From contig NC_086021.1 in assembly GCF_036323735.1 (NCBI RefSeq), positions 163,695,976 to 163,759,975 of the forward strand: a stretch of 64,000 bases of DNA, written 5' to 3'. The translations under genes and the position numbers were made by a program. This stretch comes from Rattus norvegicus (lineage: Eukaryota > Chordata > Mammalia > Rodentia > Muridae). Under the pieces are notes generated by a model. That model worked only from the letters and a program-made list of their open reading frames with translations. It made no database searches and was not told where the DNA came from. Below are positions 1 through 9,317 of this stretch, in pieces; positions within the stretch are counted from its first letter, which is position 1, and the number at the start of each line of letters is the position of its first letter.

Positions 1-739
1 CCAGCTTGGCAAGGCGAGACACAGACTTAGGACCCAGGACGTTGCCTCCCCAGTGGCGGCAGATCTCATCGTATCTGTCATTATAATTGGTCCTAATAGC
101 TTCCACCAGCTTGTCCAGAGCACCCTTGTCTTCTGAGTTAACCTGTGTGAAGGCAACAGTGGTACACGTCTTCCTGTGGACCAGGCGCCCCAGCCTGGCC
201 TTTCCCTTTAAGATGCAGTAGGACACCCCCATCTTTTGATACAGGGTAGACAGGAAAACCACCAGCTCAGTGGGGTCCACATCATGGGCAATCACCACCA
301 GCTGAGCCTTCTTGTTCTCTACCAAGGTGGTGACTTATTGATTCCTGCTCAGAGGACAGGTGGTCTCTTAGTTGGGACATCCCCTTTGCCAGCAGCTTTC
401 TTCTGCTTTGTCTCTGGCCTGAACTTGTGGGCCAGCTTAAGAATTGAGTCGCTGTTTGCCTGTCTAGGGACTGGGTGAACTGGTTGATGGCAGGAGGTAC
501 TTTGAGCCGCTTATAGAGGATGGCTCTTTGTCGCTGCAGCCTGATGTAGTGGGGCCATTTGACGAAGCGTGTGAGATCTCTTTTGGGCTGGATGTCCTGC
601 CCAATTTGGAAATTCTTAGGCCTTTTCTCAAACAAAGGATTGACCACCTTTTTGGCCTTCTGTTTCTTGACGACAGTGGGGGGGCACCTTCTTCCCCTTG
701 GCCTTCTTTCCTTTGGGCATCTTGCTCGGCTGGAGGAGA
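1..739 (-). pseudogene. Rpl7a-ps: Processed pseudogene of ribosomal protein L7a (eL8), truncated by window edge
   Basis: The minus strand encodes a diverged copy of RPL7A, a 266-residue protein of the large cytosolic ribosomal subunit. The start codon is at 718-720, preceded by a short 5' UTR-like stretch. Recognisable segments include NPLFEKRPKNF, DIQPKRDLTRFVKWP, RLKVPPAINQFTQ, AQLVVIAHDVDP and a [20 protein letters not shown]-like region, so the match runs to about residue 253; the last residues and any poly(A) lie left of the window. There are no introns, as expected for a retrocopy. It is dead: a frameshift lies near residue 13 (about 680-690), a 1-nt deletion follows the QTATQ segment (about 440), and near 349-351 an arginine codon has become a stop, followed closely by another 1-nt deletion. 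Many such copies exist in mammalian genomes. Confidence 0.95.
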
Positions 740-1115
740 GAGCCAGTCTCTACCATTTTATAACTTATTCATCACCTTAAAACAAGATGCTACCATGTTT
801 TTAAAGACTGCTAATTGGTTATTGATTAACCAGTGAATTTGTTGGCTTTGGTCAAGTGATCATTTCTGGCCTCACATCTCCAACCTCATTCCCATCTCAG
901 CACTTTTGGCTGCAACTACATGTACTTCTGAGTCTGATCTCCTATGCAGTGTGACAGAGGGGTTGGGGGCACAGGGCCATTCTTCTCTGTCTCATCCACC
1001 CAGGTTTGATCTATTTTGGCTCAGGAAACAATGATTGGTGGATGCAGCTTAGGCAATGGAGAAGATGTCTACTATTGATCCACATATTTATTTATTTGTT
1101 TGTTTGCTTGTTTGT
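740..1115. other. No recognised feature
   Basis: This is flanking sequence upstream of the Rpl7a retrocopy insertion point. I recognise no repeat, exon or motif. Confidence 0.5.
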
Positions 1116-1129
1116 TTTTAAAACATTTT

Positions 1130-1395
1130 TTTTAAATGGGACAGGTAAGGTCTCATCTTGTATTCATAGCATGCCTGGGGACTTCCTATGTAGACCAAGT
1201 TAGCCTTGAACTCACAGAGATCTGACAACTGTCTTTGCCTCTTTTTTTTTTTTTTTTTTTTTTTTTCGGAGCTGGGGACCGAACCCAGGGCCTTGCGCTT
1301 GCTAGGCAAGCGCTCTACCACTGAGCTAAATCCCCAACCCCTGTCTTTGCCTCTTGAAGGCTGGGATATAGGGCGCACACCAGCACTTTGGGCTC
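1130..1395 (-). repeat. B1 SINE, split by an ID element
   Basis: B1-type text in minus orientation (tail, then tagaccaagttagccttgaa, then a GGGATATAGGGCGCACACC-like end) is interrupted between 1244 and 1340 by an ID. The B1 therefore predates the ID. Confidence 0.75.
1244..1340 (-). repeat. ID SINE (BC1/tRNA-Ala derived)
   Basis: A complete ID in minus orientation with a T-run as its A-tail. The tRNA-like body has A-box (TAGCTCAGTGG) and B-box (GGTTCGGTCCC) type promoter motifs. It is flanked by the 15-bp duplication ctgtctttgcctctt (1229-1243 and 1341-1355). Confidence 0.97.
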
Positions 1396-1406
1396 CCCCC
1401 CACCCC

Positions 1407-1481
1407 CGGAGCTGGGGACCGAACCTAGGGCCTTGCGCTTCCTAGGCAAGCGCTCTAACACTGAGCTAAATCCCCAACCCC
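1407..1481 (-). repeat. ID SINE without A-tail
   Basis: The full 75-bp ID body lies in minus orientation, beginning exactly at the CGGAGCTGGGG end. It has no T-run and no visible target-site duplication; a C-rich stretch replaces the tail. See findings. Confidence 0.9.
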
Positions 1482-1482
1482 T

Positions 1483-1660
1483 TATTTTTTAACTATGTGT
1501 ATTTGTGTGGGAGTGGGGCGTATGCATGCATGCAGGTGCCTGTAAAGGTCTGAAGAGGGCATTGGATCGCTTGGAGCTGGAGTTACAGTTGTGAGCAGCC
1601 GGACTGTGGGTGCTGGAGACCAAGCTCCGGTCTTTTGGAAGAGCAAGCAAGCGCTCCCGC
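1483..1660 (-). repeat. B2-superfamily (B3-like) SINE
   Basis: Diverged minus-orientation text resembling GGATC..GGAGCTGGAGTTACAG..TGTGAGC..GTGGGTGCTGG..GGAAGAGCAAGCAAGCGCTC, typical of older B3/B2 relatives. Confidence 0.7.
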
Positions 1661-1989
1661 CTGCTGCTTCTTCCTTTGGATGCAAGTCTAGGAAAGGGGC
1701 CTTAGATGGTAAGGTAGGTGCTCTCACCAGCAATTTATTCTCTCACCTCCCTATAGCATTGGTGAACAGGACTATCCCCTGACCTAACTTCCACCATCTT
1801 GAGGCGTTCTACTGGACCTGCTCAAAGAGATCATCACAACTGGGCCTGTTGACTGCTTACCTTCCCCAGAGGAGAGGGTGGGGCAAATCCACCCACCCAT
1901 AGAAACCAGTTGAATACAATTCGATCTAATGGCACAAGGGTGGGGGTGGGGGTAGGGGTTTCCATTCTTACTGTCCGTCTTTGCTCCAC
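1661..1989. other. No recognised feature
   Basis: I can assign no repeat or exon. A short G-rich run (GGGTGGGGGTGGGGGTAGGGG) lies near 1938-1958. Confidence 0.4.
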
Positions 1990-2500
1990 CCAACAGTTGC
2001 CTAGCACCAGTCAGGTAGGCCTGGCTTCCTGTAAAAGGGACTGTTTTGTTTCTCTGACTGCCTGATCCTCTTCATTCTCTTTGACCCCTTCCTCCTCATC
2101 CCCTCCCCTCTCTCTCTCTCTGAGTGTTTGCAGCCTCCTCTCCCTCTTCCCCCAACCCCCTCTCCCTCCCCTCCCTCTTTCTCTCCCTCTCTCCCTGCCT
2201 CTTTTTCTTTTTCTTTTTTTTTTTGGTTCTTTTTTTTTCGGAGCTGGGGACCAACCCAGGGCCCTGCGCTTCCTAGGCAAGCGCTCTACCACTGAGCTAA
2301 ATCCCCAGCCCCTCTCCCTGCCTCTTAACTCCCCTCTTAACTCCCCTTCCCATGCCCCCAAATAAACTCTGTTTTATACAGACCCATATGGCTGGTACCT
2401 GGGGGTTGGGGAGGGATGCCTCAGCGTCGGCCTACTGAGGTACCCCCTCCCACCGCACTATCCTGCACCCTGTAAAACATATCCTTGGTTTTATAAAACG
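1990..2500 (+). repeat. LTR-like block, interrupted by an ID
   Basis: A pyrimidine-rich stretch followed by an AATAAA signal at 2361-2366 and a GATGCCTCAGCGTCGGCC / TATCCTGCACCCT tract resembles the 3' part of a rodent retroviral-type LTR. No internal viral genes are present. An ID splits the CT-rich part. The exact family is unknown. Confidence 0.4.
2204..2311 (-). repeat. ID SINE
   Basis: A complete minus-orientation ID with T-tail, flanked by the 15-bp duplication ctctccctgcctctt (2189-2203 and 2312-2326). Confidence 0.96.
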
Positions 2501-2842
2501 CATCACTTACCACATGCGGACCTCCCAGAGTGGCTACTCTAAAGTTACCTATGCTCCTACACATAACTCCTTGCTCAGTGCTCTGCAAGTAAGGCTAATA
2601 ATCTCAATGGCTCCCCCAGGGTGATCTTTGGTGGGATCATAGCTCAGTTTGTCCTTGGAACCTTTGGAGGAAGGTAGATAGTTTTGTTTTTTGTGTGTGT
2701 GTTTTTGGTTCTTTTTTTTTTGTTTGTTTGTTTTTTTAAATCTCCCTAGAGAAGGCATTTTAGCAACAGGTATTTTTCTCTCACTAGACTCAACTTCTCC
2801 AAAGCTGGGAACAAACCTGTCTCACTCGCCATTAAACACCCT
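2501..2842. other. No recognised feature
   Basis: Contains only T/TG-rich low-complexity sequence at about 2683-2737. Confidence 0.4.
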
Positions 2843-2900
2843 GCACGTTCACAGCACAGTACCTGGGACACAGTAGGTGCTCAAAAATATTGTTGGGGCT
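2843..2900 (+). repeat. MIR SINE 3' fragment
   Basis: The stretch cagtacctgggacacagtag followed by GTGCTCAAAAATATTG matches the 3' end of MIR (AGTGCCTGGCACATAGTAGG..). Confidence 0.65.
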
Positions 2901-2946
2901 GGGACTGTAAGCTCAGCATTCTGTACATACAACTCTGAGTTCCAGC

Positions 2947-2948
<2 letters not shown>

Positions 2949-2996
<48 letters not shown>
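2949..2996. repeat. (GT)n microsatellite
   Basis: About 24 uninterrupted GT units; probably polymorphic. Confidence 0.97.
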
Positions 2997-3000
<4 letters not shown>

Positions 3001-3019
3001 ACAAACTCAAGCTGCTTCA

Positions 3020-3620
3020 GTTCAGAGAGAGTTGTGATAAAGCCAGGACAACACCCAGGACCTCCTACAGCACCCTGCCCATCTGCTAAGAGAGCCTAGC
3101 TGATTCTGATTCAAGGGCTGGTTGATTTCAGCAAACCCCTGTTCTTTGAGGAAAAAGTGCCGCCCCCTCCTCTCTTGGCCTGCGTTGTCACAGCTTGAAA
3201 TATTCTTTTGATTATGAGAACATTTCCCATTAAGTGTGCTCCTTCCCGCCCCCGCCCCCCCAGTATTTATGACCCCATAACTCCGGGGTCTGTCGCAACC
3301 TGTGCGGCAAAAGAGATCTGAGTACAATGAAATAATTCCCTGAATCTCCTGGCGAGAGGCTGACGAGTTGCCCCGCCTCGCCAGCCATCCCCAGGGGATG
3401 GAGGTATATAAATCAGAGCCTCCCTTAATTAAGTAAAACATTTTAAGAAAAAAAAAAGAATTAATTACCACCTCGTGGCACCACCCCAGCTGATTACCCA
3501 AATGGTTCACATTCCATAAACCTCGCCTGAATTTAGGACTAATTGTTGCTCTTTGGGCTAGTTTATGCTTCCCCACCTGCCAGAGAGCCTCTTCTGAAGT
3601 GGGTGGCGCAGGAAGCCTCC
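3020..3620. promoter_or_regulatory. Candidate conserved non-coding element
   Basis: 600 bp free of recognisable repeats inside repeat-dense DNA. It carries several homeodomain-type cores (TTAATTAA near 3425, AATTAATTACC near 3460, ACTAATTG near 3538), a GC-box-like CCCCGCCTCGCC, a TATATAAAT at 3404-3412 and an inverted repeat GACCCC-8-GGGGTC near 3270-3290. Enhancer status is inference from composition only. Confidence 0.35.
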
Positions 3621-3924
3621 TTCCAAAATGTTAGTTGCTGTACAATTAAGACTATTTTTTTAAAATTATGATTGTTTTGTTTTCCGCTTGGAAAACACAG
3701 GCTACGTGAGATTGGAACGGAAGAAATATCAACAGCTGGGCCTTGGCATGATCAAGTTCCTGGTTTGCTGTGTGACTTTGACCAGGAAGCAGATGTCTCT
3801 GTTCTCTTCCAGTCACTGGTAGTCCAGCAGGCTCTAGGCTGATCCCGCCCCTCCCAGCCTATAGCACCAATGGGAGGTGAGAGTCCTATATGAGCCTCCC
3901 TACTGTCCAATCTTCACGTCCAGA
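3621..3924. other. No clear feature
   Basis: A weak MIR-like phrase (CTGTGTGACTTTGACCAGGAAGCAG) occurs near 3767; it is too diverged to call. Confidence 0.3.
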
Positions 3925-3998
3925 TTTTTTTTAATATGGTGCTAGGGATTGAACCGAGGGGTTCCTGTATTTTGTGACTGAGCTACATGCCCAGTTCC
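3925..3998 (-). repeat. Old ID/B4-type tRNA-derived SINE fragment
   Basis: GGTGCTAGGGATTGAACCGA..GAGCTACATGCCCAG is a diverged minus-orientation ID-like body. Confidence 0.6.
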
Positions 3999-4074
3999 GT
4001 AGCAGTAATTCTAGAACTTTTTTTCGGACTAAAATTTTATAAATAGATGACTCTTAGAGACTCCTGTGTTTTTG

Positions 4075-4267
4075 TTTTGTTTTTTTAAGATTTATTTATT
4101 TATTTCATGTGTGTGAGTACACTGTTGCTGACTTCAGACACACCAGAGGAGGGCATCAGATCCCATTACAGATGGTTGTGAGCCACCATGTGGTTGCTGG
4201 GAATTGAACTCAGGACCTCTGGAAGAGCAGTCAGTGCTCTTAACCACTGAGCCATCTCTCCAGCCCT
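4075..4267 (-). repeat. B2 SINE
   Basis: A full-length B2 in minus orientation ending in GAGCCATCTCTCCAGCCC. The imperfect duplication actcctgtgtttttg / actcctgggttttgg (about 4060-4074 and 4270-4284) flanks it. It contains the CCAGAGGAGGGCATC segment that gives B2s CTCF-binding potential. Confidence 0.95.
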
Positions 4268-4353
4268 CAACTCCTGGGTTTTGGTATCTTGTTTAGCAGG
4301 GTGGGGTTCTGAGAAACAGCCAATGACAAAATATCTGTGAGTCTAATATTGTC

Positions 4354-4358
<5 letters not shown>

Positions 4359-4384
<26 letters not shown>
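4359..4384. repeat. (CA)13 microsatellite
   Basis: A pure CA run. Confidence 0.95.
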
Positions 4385-4649
4385 ACATTTAGCTCTCTAG
4401 TAGAACTCTTGAGTTCCAACTAGAGGAAGGGGCTGACCACATCCCTCCCTCAGGTCCTCCATGCTGTTTAATCCCCATCCCTTAATCCCCCACCGGGCTC
4501 CTGGAGGCTGAGTGCTCTCTCAGGATCAGCAGCCATCTGTTTACCATAGCTTTTGCCTGGACCCTCCCAGGAGGCCAGGGGTGAGACAAGAGCTCACCGG
4601 CTGCTCCTCCAGGTCCTGTGAGATGGTGGCCAGAGCGATGGCTATTCTT

Positions 4650-4750
4650 TTTTTTTTTTTTTGGTTCTTTTTTTTCGGAGCTGGGGACCGAACCCAGGGC
4701 CTTGCGCTTCCTAGGTAAGCGCTCTACCACTGAGCTAAATCCCCAGCCCC
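4650..4750 (-). repeat. ID SINE
   Basis: A complete minus-orientation ID with the perfect 14-bp duplication cgatggctattctt at 4636-4649 and 4751-4764. Confidence 0.98.
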
Positions 4751-5243
4751 CGATGGCTATTCTTGATTGTCAACTTTGCTACATCTGGAATTAACTAAAA
4801 CCTAAGGTGCTGGGCACACCCATGAGGGATTGTTCTTGTTCTTAACTGAATCATCTGAAGTTGGAAGACACACTTTTAGACCAGATCTTTTGAGGTGGGA
4901 AGATCCACCTTTAATGTGGGTCACACCTTCTGCTGGCGACAAGTATAAAAGACACAGAAGAAGGAAGTGTGCTCTCTTTCCCTGCTTGCCTTTGCTCTTG
5001 CTGGCACGTCCATTCCTTCCCTACATTAGAGCTGACTTCTGAGGTATACTGAAGACTGAGACATCAGCCTCACAGACTAAATCATTAGATTCATGGACCT
5101 TCTGTTGGTAGACAGCCATTGTTAGACTAACTGGATCATAACTGTAACGTGCTACTTGAATATATATAATATATAGGATGAATATGTATACATATAAATG
5201 TATATAATACAGTTATTGTTATATGTGTGTGTGTATATATATG

Positions 5244-5275
<32 letters not shown>

Positions 5276-5318
5276 TATTCTGTAAGTTTTGTTCCTCTAG
5301 AGAACCCTCACTGATACA
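4751..5318 (+). repeat. Rodent interspersed repeat (family name uncertain)
   Basis: The order CTTGATTGTCAACTTTGCTACATC..GGGCACACCCATGAGGGATT..GGTCACACCTTCTGCTGG..GACAGCCATTGTTAGAC..TTCTGTAAGTTTTGTTCCTC is a rodent repeat I recognise from genomic sequence but cannot name with certainty. An AT microsatellite has expanded near its 3' end, and an ID was inserted at its 5' end. Confidence 0.6.
5155..5279. repeat. (TA)n/(TATG)n microsatellite
   Basis: Imperfect alternating TA, TG and TATG units inside the preceding repeat. Confidence 0.9.
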
Positions 5319-5950
5319 TGTGGAGTGATGATCTGGTTGCCCTTTTTGAGATGCCAATTGATAAAGTGAGATCCGCGCCCTGGGCTCCATTCCTCAGAAC
5401 TGCATAAATCAAGTGAGGTCCACACCTCTAAGTCTAGCACTTGGGAGGTGGATGCAGAGGGATTTGACATCCAAAGTCATTCACCCTAAACCCAGAGAAA
5501 ATCAGTGCAGGCGCAGGAAGGTAGGCGGGCTAGAGTGGACAGTGACTGTCCCCTCAGACACAGCTCACTATTAGTGCCAAAAGCTTCACAGCCATTGATG
5601 CTGAGGTCCTGTGGCAGTCCAAGCCAGCAGGTGTGGGGCCCTGGAACCCAGAGTGTTAAACGTCTGTAGTCACTTGAAGACCATTAGTTGTTGGTGTCTA
5701 AGTGTATACTTGTAGGCAGTGCCGTCCCTCTTCCAGGGAGGACCAAGCAGGCCGATGGCCTGAACTTCAGTTGCAATTCTGTCCATATCACTGTAACCAG
5801 ATCGACGGTAGGCTTCTCTTGCCTTAAGTTTTCCTCTGTACAGGGGGAAGAGCAATGTTGGAGACTGAGATGAAGCCATGAATCGATGCTCATAGCTGGC
5901 AAGTTGTATCCCTGAGACTTAAACCTTTGGGATTCTAGAGAAAAGCTTTG
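5319..5950. other. No recognised feature
   Basis: Mostly unassigned. A B1-like remnant (CTAGCACTTGGGAGGTGGATGC) lies near 5434. Confidence 0.35.
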
Positions 5951-5954
5951 ATGG

Positions 5955-6310
5955 TCAGCTTTCCGTGACTGTAACAAATGCCTTGGATAAATCAACCTAC
6001 AAGAAAGAAAGGTTTGCTTTGGCTCACGGTTTTACAGGTTTCCATCGATGACAAACTGGCCCCCTTGTTTGGGGCTGTGGCAGTGCAGTCCATCACAACA
6101 GGAATGTGTGGCACGGGGGTGTGGGTGGGGTGGGGTCACTCACCTATCTCAACAGGATACAAAGAGATGGAAAAGCTGTTCTCTAAGTGCCTGTCCTCAT
6201 GTCCCCAATGACTTCAAACCTCCCACTAGGACCACCTCTTAAAGAGTTTATCACTTCCAGGAGTGACACCTCAGGGACCAAGCCTTTAACAAATGAACCT
6301 TTGAAGGACA
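5955..6310 (-). repeat. Old interspersed repeat (same family as 8345-8410 and 15590-15718)
   Basis: CTGTAACAAATGCCTTGGATAAATCAACC..GGTTTGCTTTGGCTCACGGTT..CCTCCCACTAGGACCACCTC..GGACCAAGCCTTTAACAAATG matches a familiar old repeat in reverse orientation. I cannot fix its database name. Confidence 0.55.
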
Positions 6311-6960
6311 TATACCTAAACCAGAGGACCATTTAATTCGGCTCCCCCAGCATCCCCCAAAACAGTACGCTGTCTTTATAATTGTTTCTTCCACTTTCCT
6401 GCAGCCCCAGAGAGGGGAGGACTGCGGCTGAGTCATCCTGGGGCTTGGCACAGAGCAAGTTCTCATTTTGCTGAACTTTTTCTTGGATACCACACTTGAG
6501 CTTCTAATTCTGCTTCCGACACTACTTCCCCTCCAGGAATTGGCAGGTTGGCAATTGCCAAAGAAACATCTCCAGCCGATCAATAAATAATAATGTTGGA
6601 GAATTTAAAATAAGAATCTGGATTATTAAAGTTACAAATCTTTGGTCTTTATGCCTTCAATAAAACATGCACCTATTAATAATGGATACTGGCCCGGGCC
6701 TGCTTAGGCTGAAAAGGGGGAAAAAAAAATGACCAGTCGAGAGATGCTAATATTTTTTCTCTTTACCCAGCTTGGTTGCCAAACTACTGCTTCCCTGACA
6801 AACTGTTCTTCATTTGAAAAGTTTTAACAGCACAAAAGGGAAATTGGAGAGCAAGTGTTCAGCCTGTTAACGCTCATGGTCGTAAGGTGTTCCTCTCCAC
6901 GGGCCTGCCTTCTAACGCTCTCTTCTCTTGTTTACTTTTTTCCCCCTCCAAAATTTTTCT
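6310..6960. promoter_or_regulatory. Candidate conserved non-coding element
   Basis: Repeat-free and rich in homeobox/forkhead-like words: ATTTAATTCGG, GGCAATTGCC (a 10-bp palindrome), CAATAAATAATAATG, TAAAATAAGAATC, TATTAAAGTTACAAATC, CCTATTAATAATGG and CTCATTTTGC. Inferred from repeat absence and base composition. Confidence 0.4.
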
Positions 6961-7017
6961 CTCCTCTCCTCCCTTCTAGTGTGTGAAAAGTCCTGGTTCC
7001 CCATTCAGCACTTCATA

Positions 7018-7125
7018 AGACAGGTGTGATGGCACCGGGGATGGGGGAGGCAGAGGGTCAGAACGTCAATGTTATCTTCAACCAAATAGTGAGTTCAGAG
7101 CCAGCCTGGGCTGCATGAAAACAAT
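7018..7125 (+). repeat. B1/B4-related SINE fragment
   Basis: AGGTGTGATGGCACC..GGAGGCAGAGGGTCAG..TAGTGAGTTCAGAGCCAGCC is B1-derived text in plus orientation, ending at the adjacent pyrimidine array. Confidence 0.6.
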
Positions 7126-7130
7126 CCAAA

Positions 7131-7258
7131 TCTCATCTCATCTCATCTCTTCTCTTCTCTTCTCTTCTCTTCTCTTCTCTTCTCTTCTCTTCTCTTCTCT
7201 TCTCTTTCCTCTCCTCTCCTCTTTCTCTCTCTCTCCCCTCCCCCTCCCTCTCGCTCCT
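7131..7258. repeat. (TCTTC)n / CT-rich microsatellite
   Basis: TCTCA units grade into about a dozen TTCTC units and then CT-rich sequence; the other strand is a polypurine tract. Confidence 0.95.
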
Positions 7259-7277
7259 CTCATGTGCATGCGAGTGC

Positions 7278-7278
<1 letters not shown>

Positions 7279-7347
<69 letters not shown>
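7279..7347. repeat. (GT)n microsatellite
   Basis: About 34 GT units with a single GA interruption near 7313. Confidence 0.96.
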
Positions 7348-7348
<1 letters not shown>

Positions 7349-7379
7349 GAGAAACCAGACAGTCTCTGTTTTGTTCCTA

Positions 7380-7640
7380 GGGGCCATTTTGAGTCTGTAG
7401 CCAAGTTAAGTTTCTGTTTACTATAAAACTTGAGTTTCTGTTTCTCAGAGCTGAGCTGAGCCCTACCCCATTAGTGGACCGCAAACCAACCCCCAGGAGC
7501 CACCTGCTCTCTGGAATGTTCCATACCCTCTGTGACCCACTTTCCTTAATTGCCTAGTCTTGCTTCTGTAACTATGCTTATGTGAAAAGTCCCCCACCCT
7601 ATGTTTTTTGCCTTATAAAGAGGACTTGAGAAATTAGGTC
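7380..7640 (+). repeat. LTR-like fragment
   Basis: GGAGCCACCTGCTCTCTGG..GTTCCATACCCTCTGTGACCC..ATGTGAAAAGTCCCCCACC..GCCTTATAAAG resembles the U3/TATA part of a rodent ERV LTR. No open reading frames of viral type are present. Confidence 0.4.
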
Positions 7641-7788
7641 CAGGCTGGTCTCATGAACTTGGCCGGCCTCAGGGGGAGACAGCTGCCAGGTTCAGCTTTG
7701 ATGTGTACACACACACACACAAAAAGAAATCTTGCTTTAATTTGGCCATAATGAGTTGGTGGTCTTTCTCCTAAAATCTCTGAAATTA

Positions 7789-7792
<4 letters not shown>

Positions 7793-7875
<83 letters not shown>
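7793..7875. repeat. Compound (TC)n-(GT)n microsatellite
   Basis: TC units at 7793-7831 pass directly into GT units at about 7837-7875. Confidence 0.96.
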
Positions 7876-7878
<3 letters not shown>

Positions 7879-8118
7879 GTGTGGTCATGCACATTAGAAT
7901 CCTAGTGTTGAGCATTAGAGACAGGCAGATTGCCATACTCAGTCTAGTCCATCAGTGAGTGCTTGGTTCAGTGAGAGATCTTGTTTCTAAAGATATGGTG
8001 GAAAGGGATAAGGACAGTGGAGCGGAAGATATCTGATATTGACCTGTGACCTCCACATGCATATCTATACACAGCAGGCAAACACACACTTGTACACTAC
8101 ACCAAAAAAAAAAAAATT
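7876..8118 (+). repeat. B4/RSINE1-type SINE
   Basis: Diverged plus-orientation text (GAGAGATCTTGTTTCTAAAG..GTGACCTCCACATGCATATC..A-tail) has the organisation of B4/RSINE1 elements. Confidence 0.5.
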
Positions 8119-8138
8119 GGGGGAAAAAGACTTGAGGG

Positions 8139-8324
8139 GAGGGCTGGAGAGATGGCTCAGTAGTTAAGAGCACTGGCTGCTCTTCCAGAAGTCCTGAGTT
8201 CAATTCCCAGCATCCACATGGTGGCTCACAGCCATCTGTAGGGGGATCTCATGCCTTCTTCAGGCAGGTGGATATATATGCAGCAGAACACTCATACATT
8301 ATATATATATATTTTTTTAATTAA
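8139..8324 (+). repeat. B2 SINE
   Basis: Plus-orientation B2 starting GGGCTGGAGAGATGGCTCAG at 8141, flanked by aaaaagacttgaggg at 8124-8138 and 8325-8339. Confidence 0.95.
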
Positions 8325-8344
8325 AAAAAGACTTGAGGGTGAAA

Positions 8345-8410
8345 AGCTTTGTTTGGACCTTAAATGTCCCTGAAGGCATGTGTGTTAAAGGCTTTCCTCT
8401 GTCCATTAGT
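8345..8410 (+). repeat. Old interspersed repeat, 5' fragment
   Basis: GGACCTTAAATGTCCCTGAAGGC..GTGTTAAAGGCTTTCC matches the 5' part of the repeat whose 3' end lies at 15590-15718. Confidence 0.45.
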
Positions 8411-8945
8411 GAGCAGAACCTTCCTGTTGCCCTTAGCTCAAGTCTCTTGCTAGCTCACACATGGCTGTGTGCCTTCCGGTTTGTCAATGCTTTGGTCAGC
8501 CAATACTTAAGCACGGCCACGAAGCTCCAACATTGTGACTCATCAGAAGGGACTGCCAGTGAAGATGGCAAGTTGTCTGTTTCCCCTCACTCTACAGTAG
8601 TCCAGTACAGAGACCTAGCCTTCTTCCTTTCACGACCGTCCTTCTGGAGGGTGGGCAGATTCCTCCCTTCGCACCAGCACGAAGGCAACGTGAGATGAAG
8701 GGGTTCCCTTTTGATTGTCATAATCAAAGTATGTCACCTTCTAGTCACTTGCCGGTGACATCAGTCTTTGCAGATCAGGAGGAATTTCCTCCTCCTCCTC
8801 CTGGATCTTCACCTTCATGCTTTTTTTGTAAAAATCTCTCTACGTATGAATGTGTGAGTCCAGGTTTGTATGATCTACAGTGTGAGTGTGGGGCAGGGCA
8901 TCTTGAGTACTTCTTGCCCTCCATCATTAGAGTCCCCTTGTTTAT
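8411..8945. other. No recognised feature
   Basis: Unassigned, apart from a short (CCT)6 run near 8787-8803. Open frames here (8333-8698, 8695-9075) show no known protein similarity and no start or splice context. Confidence 0.35.
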
Positions 8946-8949
8946 CACC

Positions 8950-9095
8950 ATGCCTTCCACTAGGTTTGCTTGCCTGCCTGCTCCTGGGGGTTCTCCACTT
9001 CCCAAGTCCAAGGAGGAGTGCTGGAGACTCAAATGCGGGTCCTCACACACATCAGGGCAGTGCCTCAACCCCTGAACCACTTCCACAGCCCCCGA
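8950..9095 (-). repeat. B2-superfamily SINE, diverged
   Basis: GAGACTCAAATGCGGGTCCTC..CCTCAACCCCTGAACCACTTCC is a degraded minus-orientation B2/B3 or ID-like body. Confidence 0.5.
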
Positions 9096-9189
9096 ACTTC
9101 TCACTTTCTATAGTGTCTGAAGGCACGGTCTACAGCAGGATGGTGTTTTTCCACCCCTGTAAAAGGTTTTAGAATTTCCAAAGCCCTTT

Positions 9190-9317
9190 TATCCTTTGTC
9201 GAAATGGGATCTTGCATTGTAACTCACTGTGCAACACGGGCTAGCATTAAATAGCCAATTCTCCTGCCTCAGCTTCTTGAGTTCTGGGATTATAGTTGAT
9301 CATCATGCCTGGTTCAT
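9190..9317 (-). repeat. B1 SINE, diverged
   Basis: GGGATCTTGCATTGTAACTC..CTCCTGCCTCAGCTTCTTGAG..TCTGGGATTATAG is minus-orientation B1. Confidence 0.75.

Noticed and set aside
1244..1340. Functional tRNA-Ala genes at ID positions
   Set aside because: The bodies resemble tRNA-Ala in the A-box and B-box, but they do not form a proper acceptor stem and have A-tails and target duplications; they are SINEs.
3022..3576. 184-residue minus-strand frame as a gene
   Set aside because: No homology recognised. It coincides with the TAAT-rich candidate element and uses unlikely coding composition (GCCCCCGCCCCCCC run, TATATAAAT).
3767..3850. MIR element
   Set aside because: Only one short MIR-like phrase; too diverged to separate from chance.
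7115..7404. EKRREEKRREE-type and SLLFSSLLF-type frames
   Set aside because: Translation of TCTTC and GT microsatellites.
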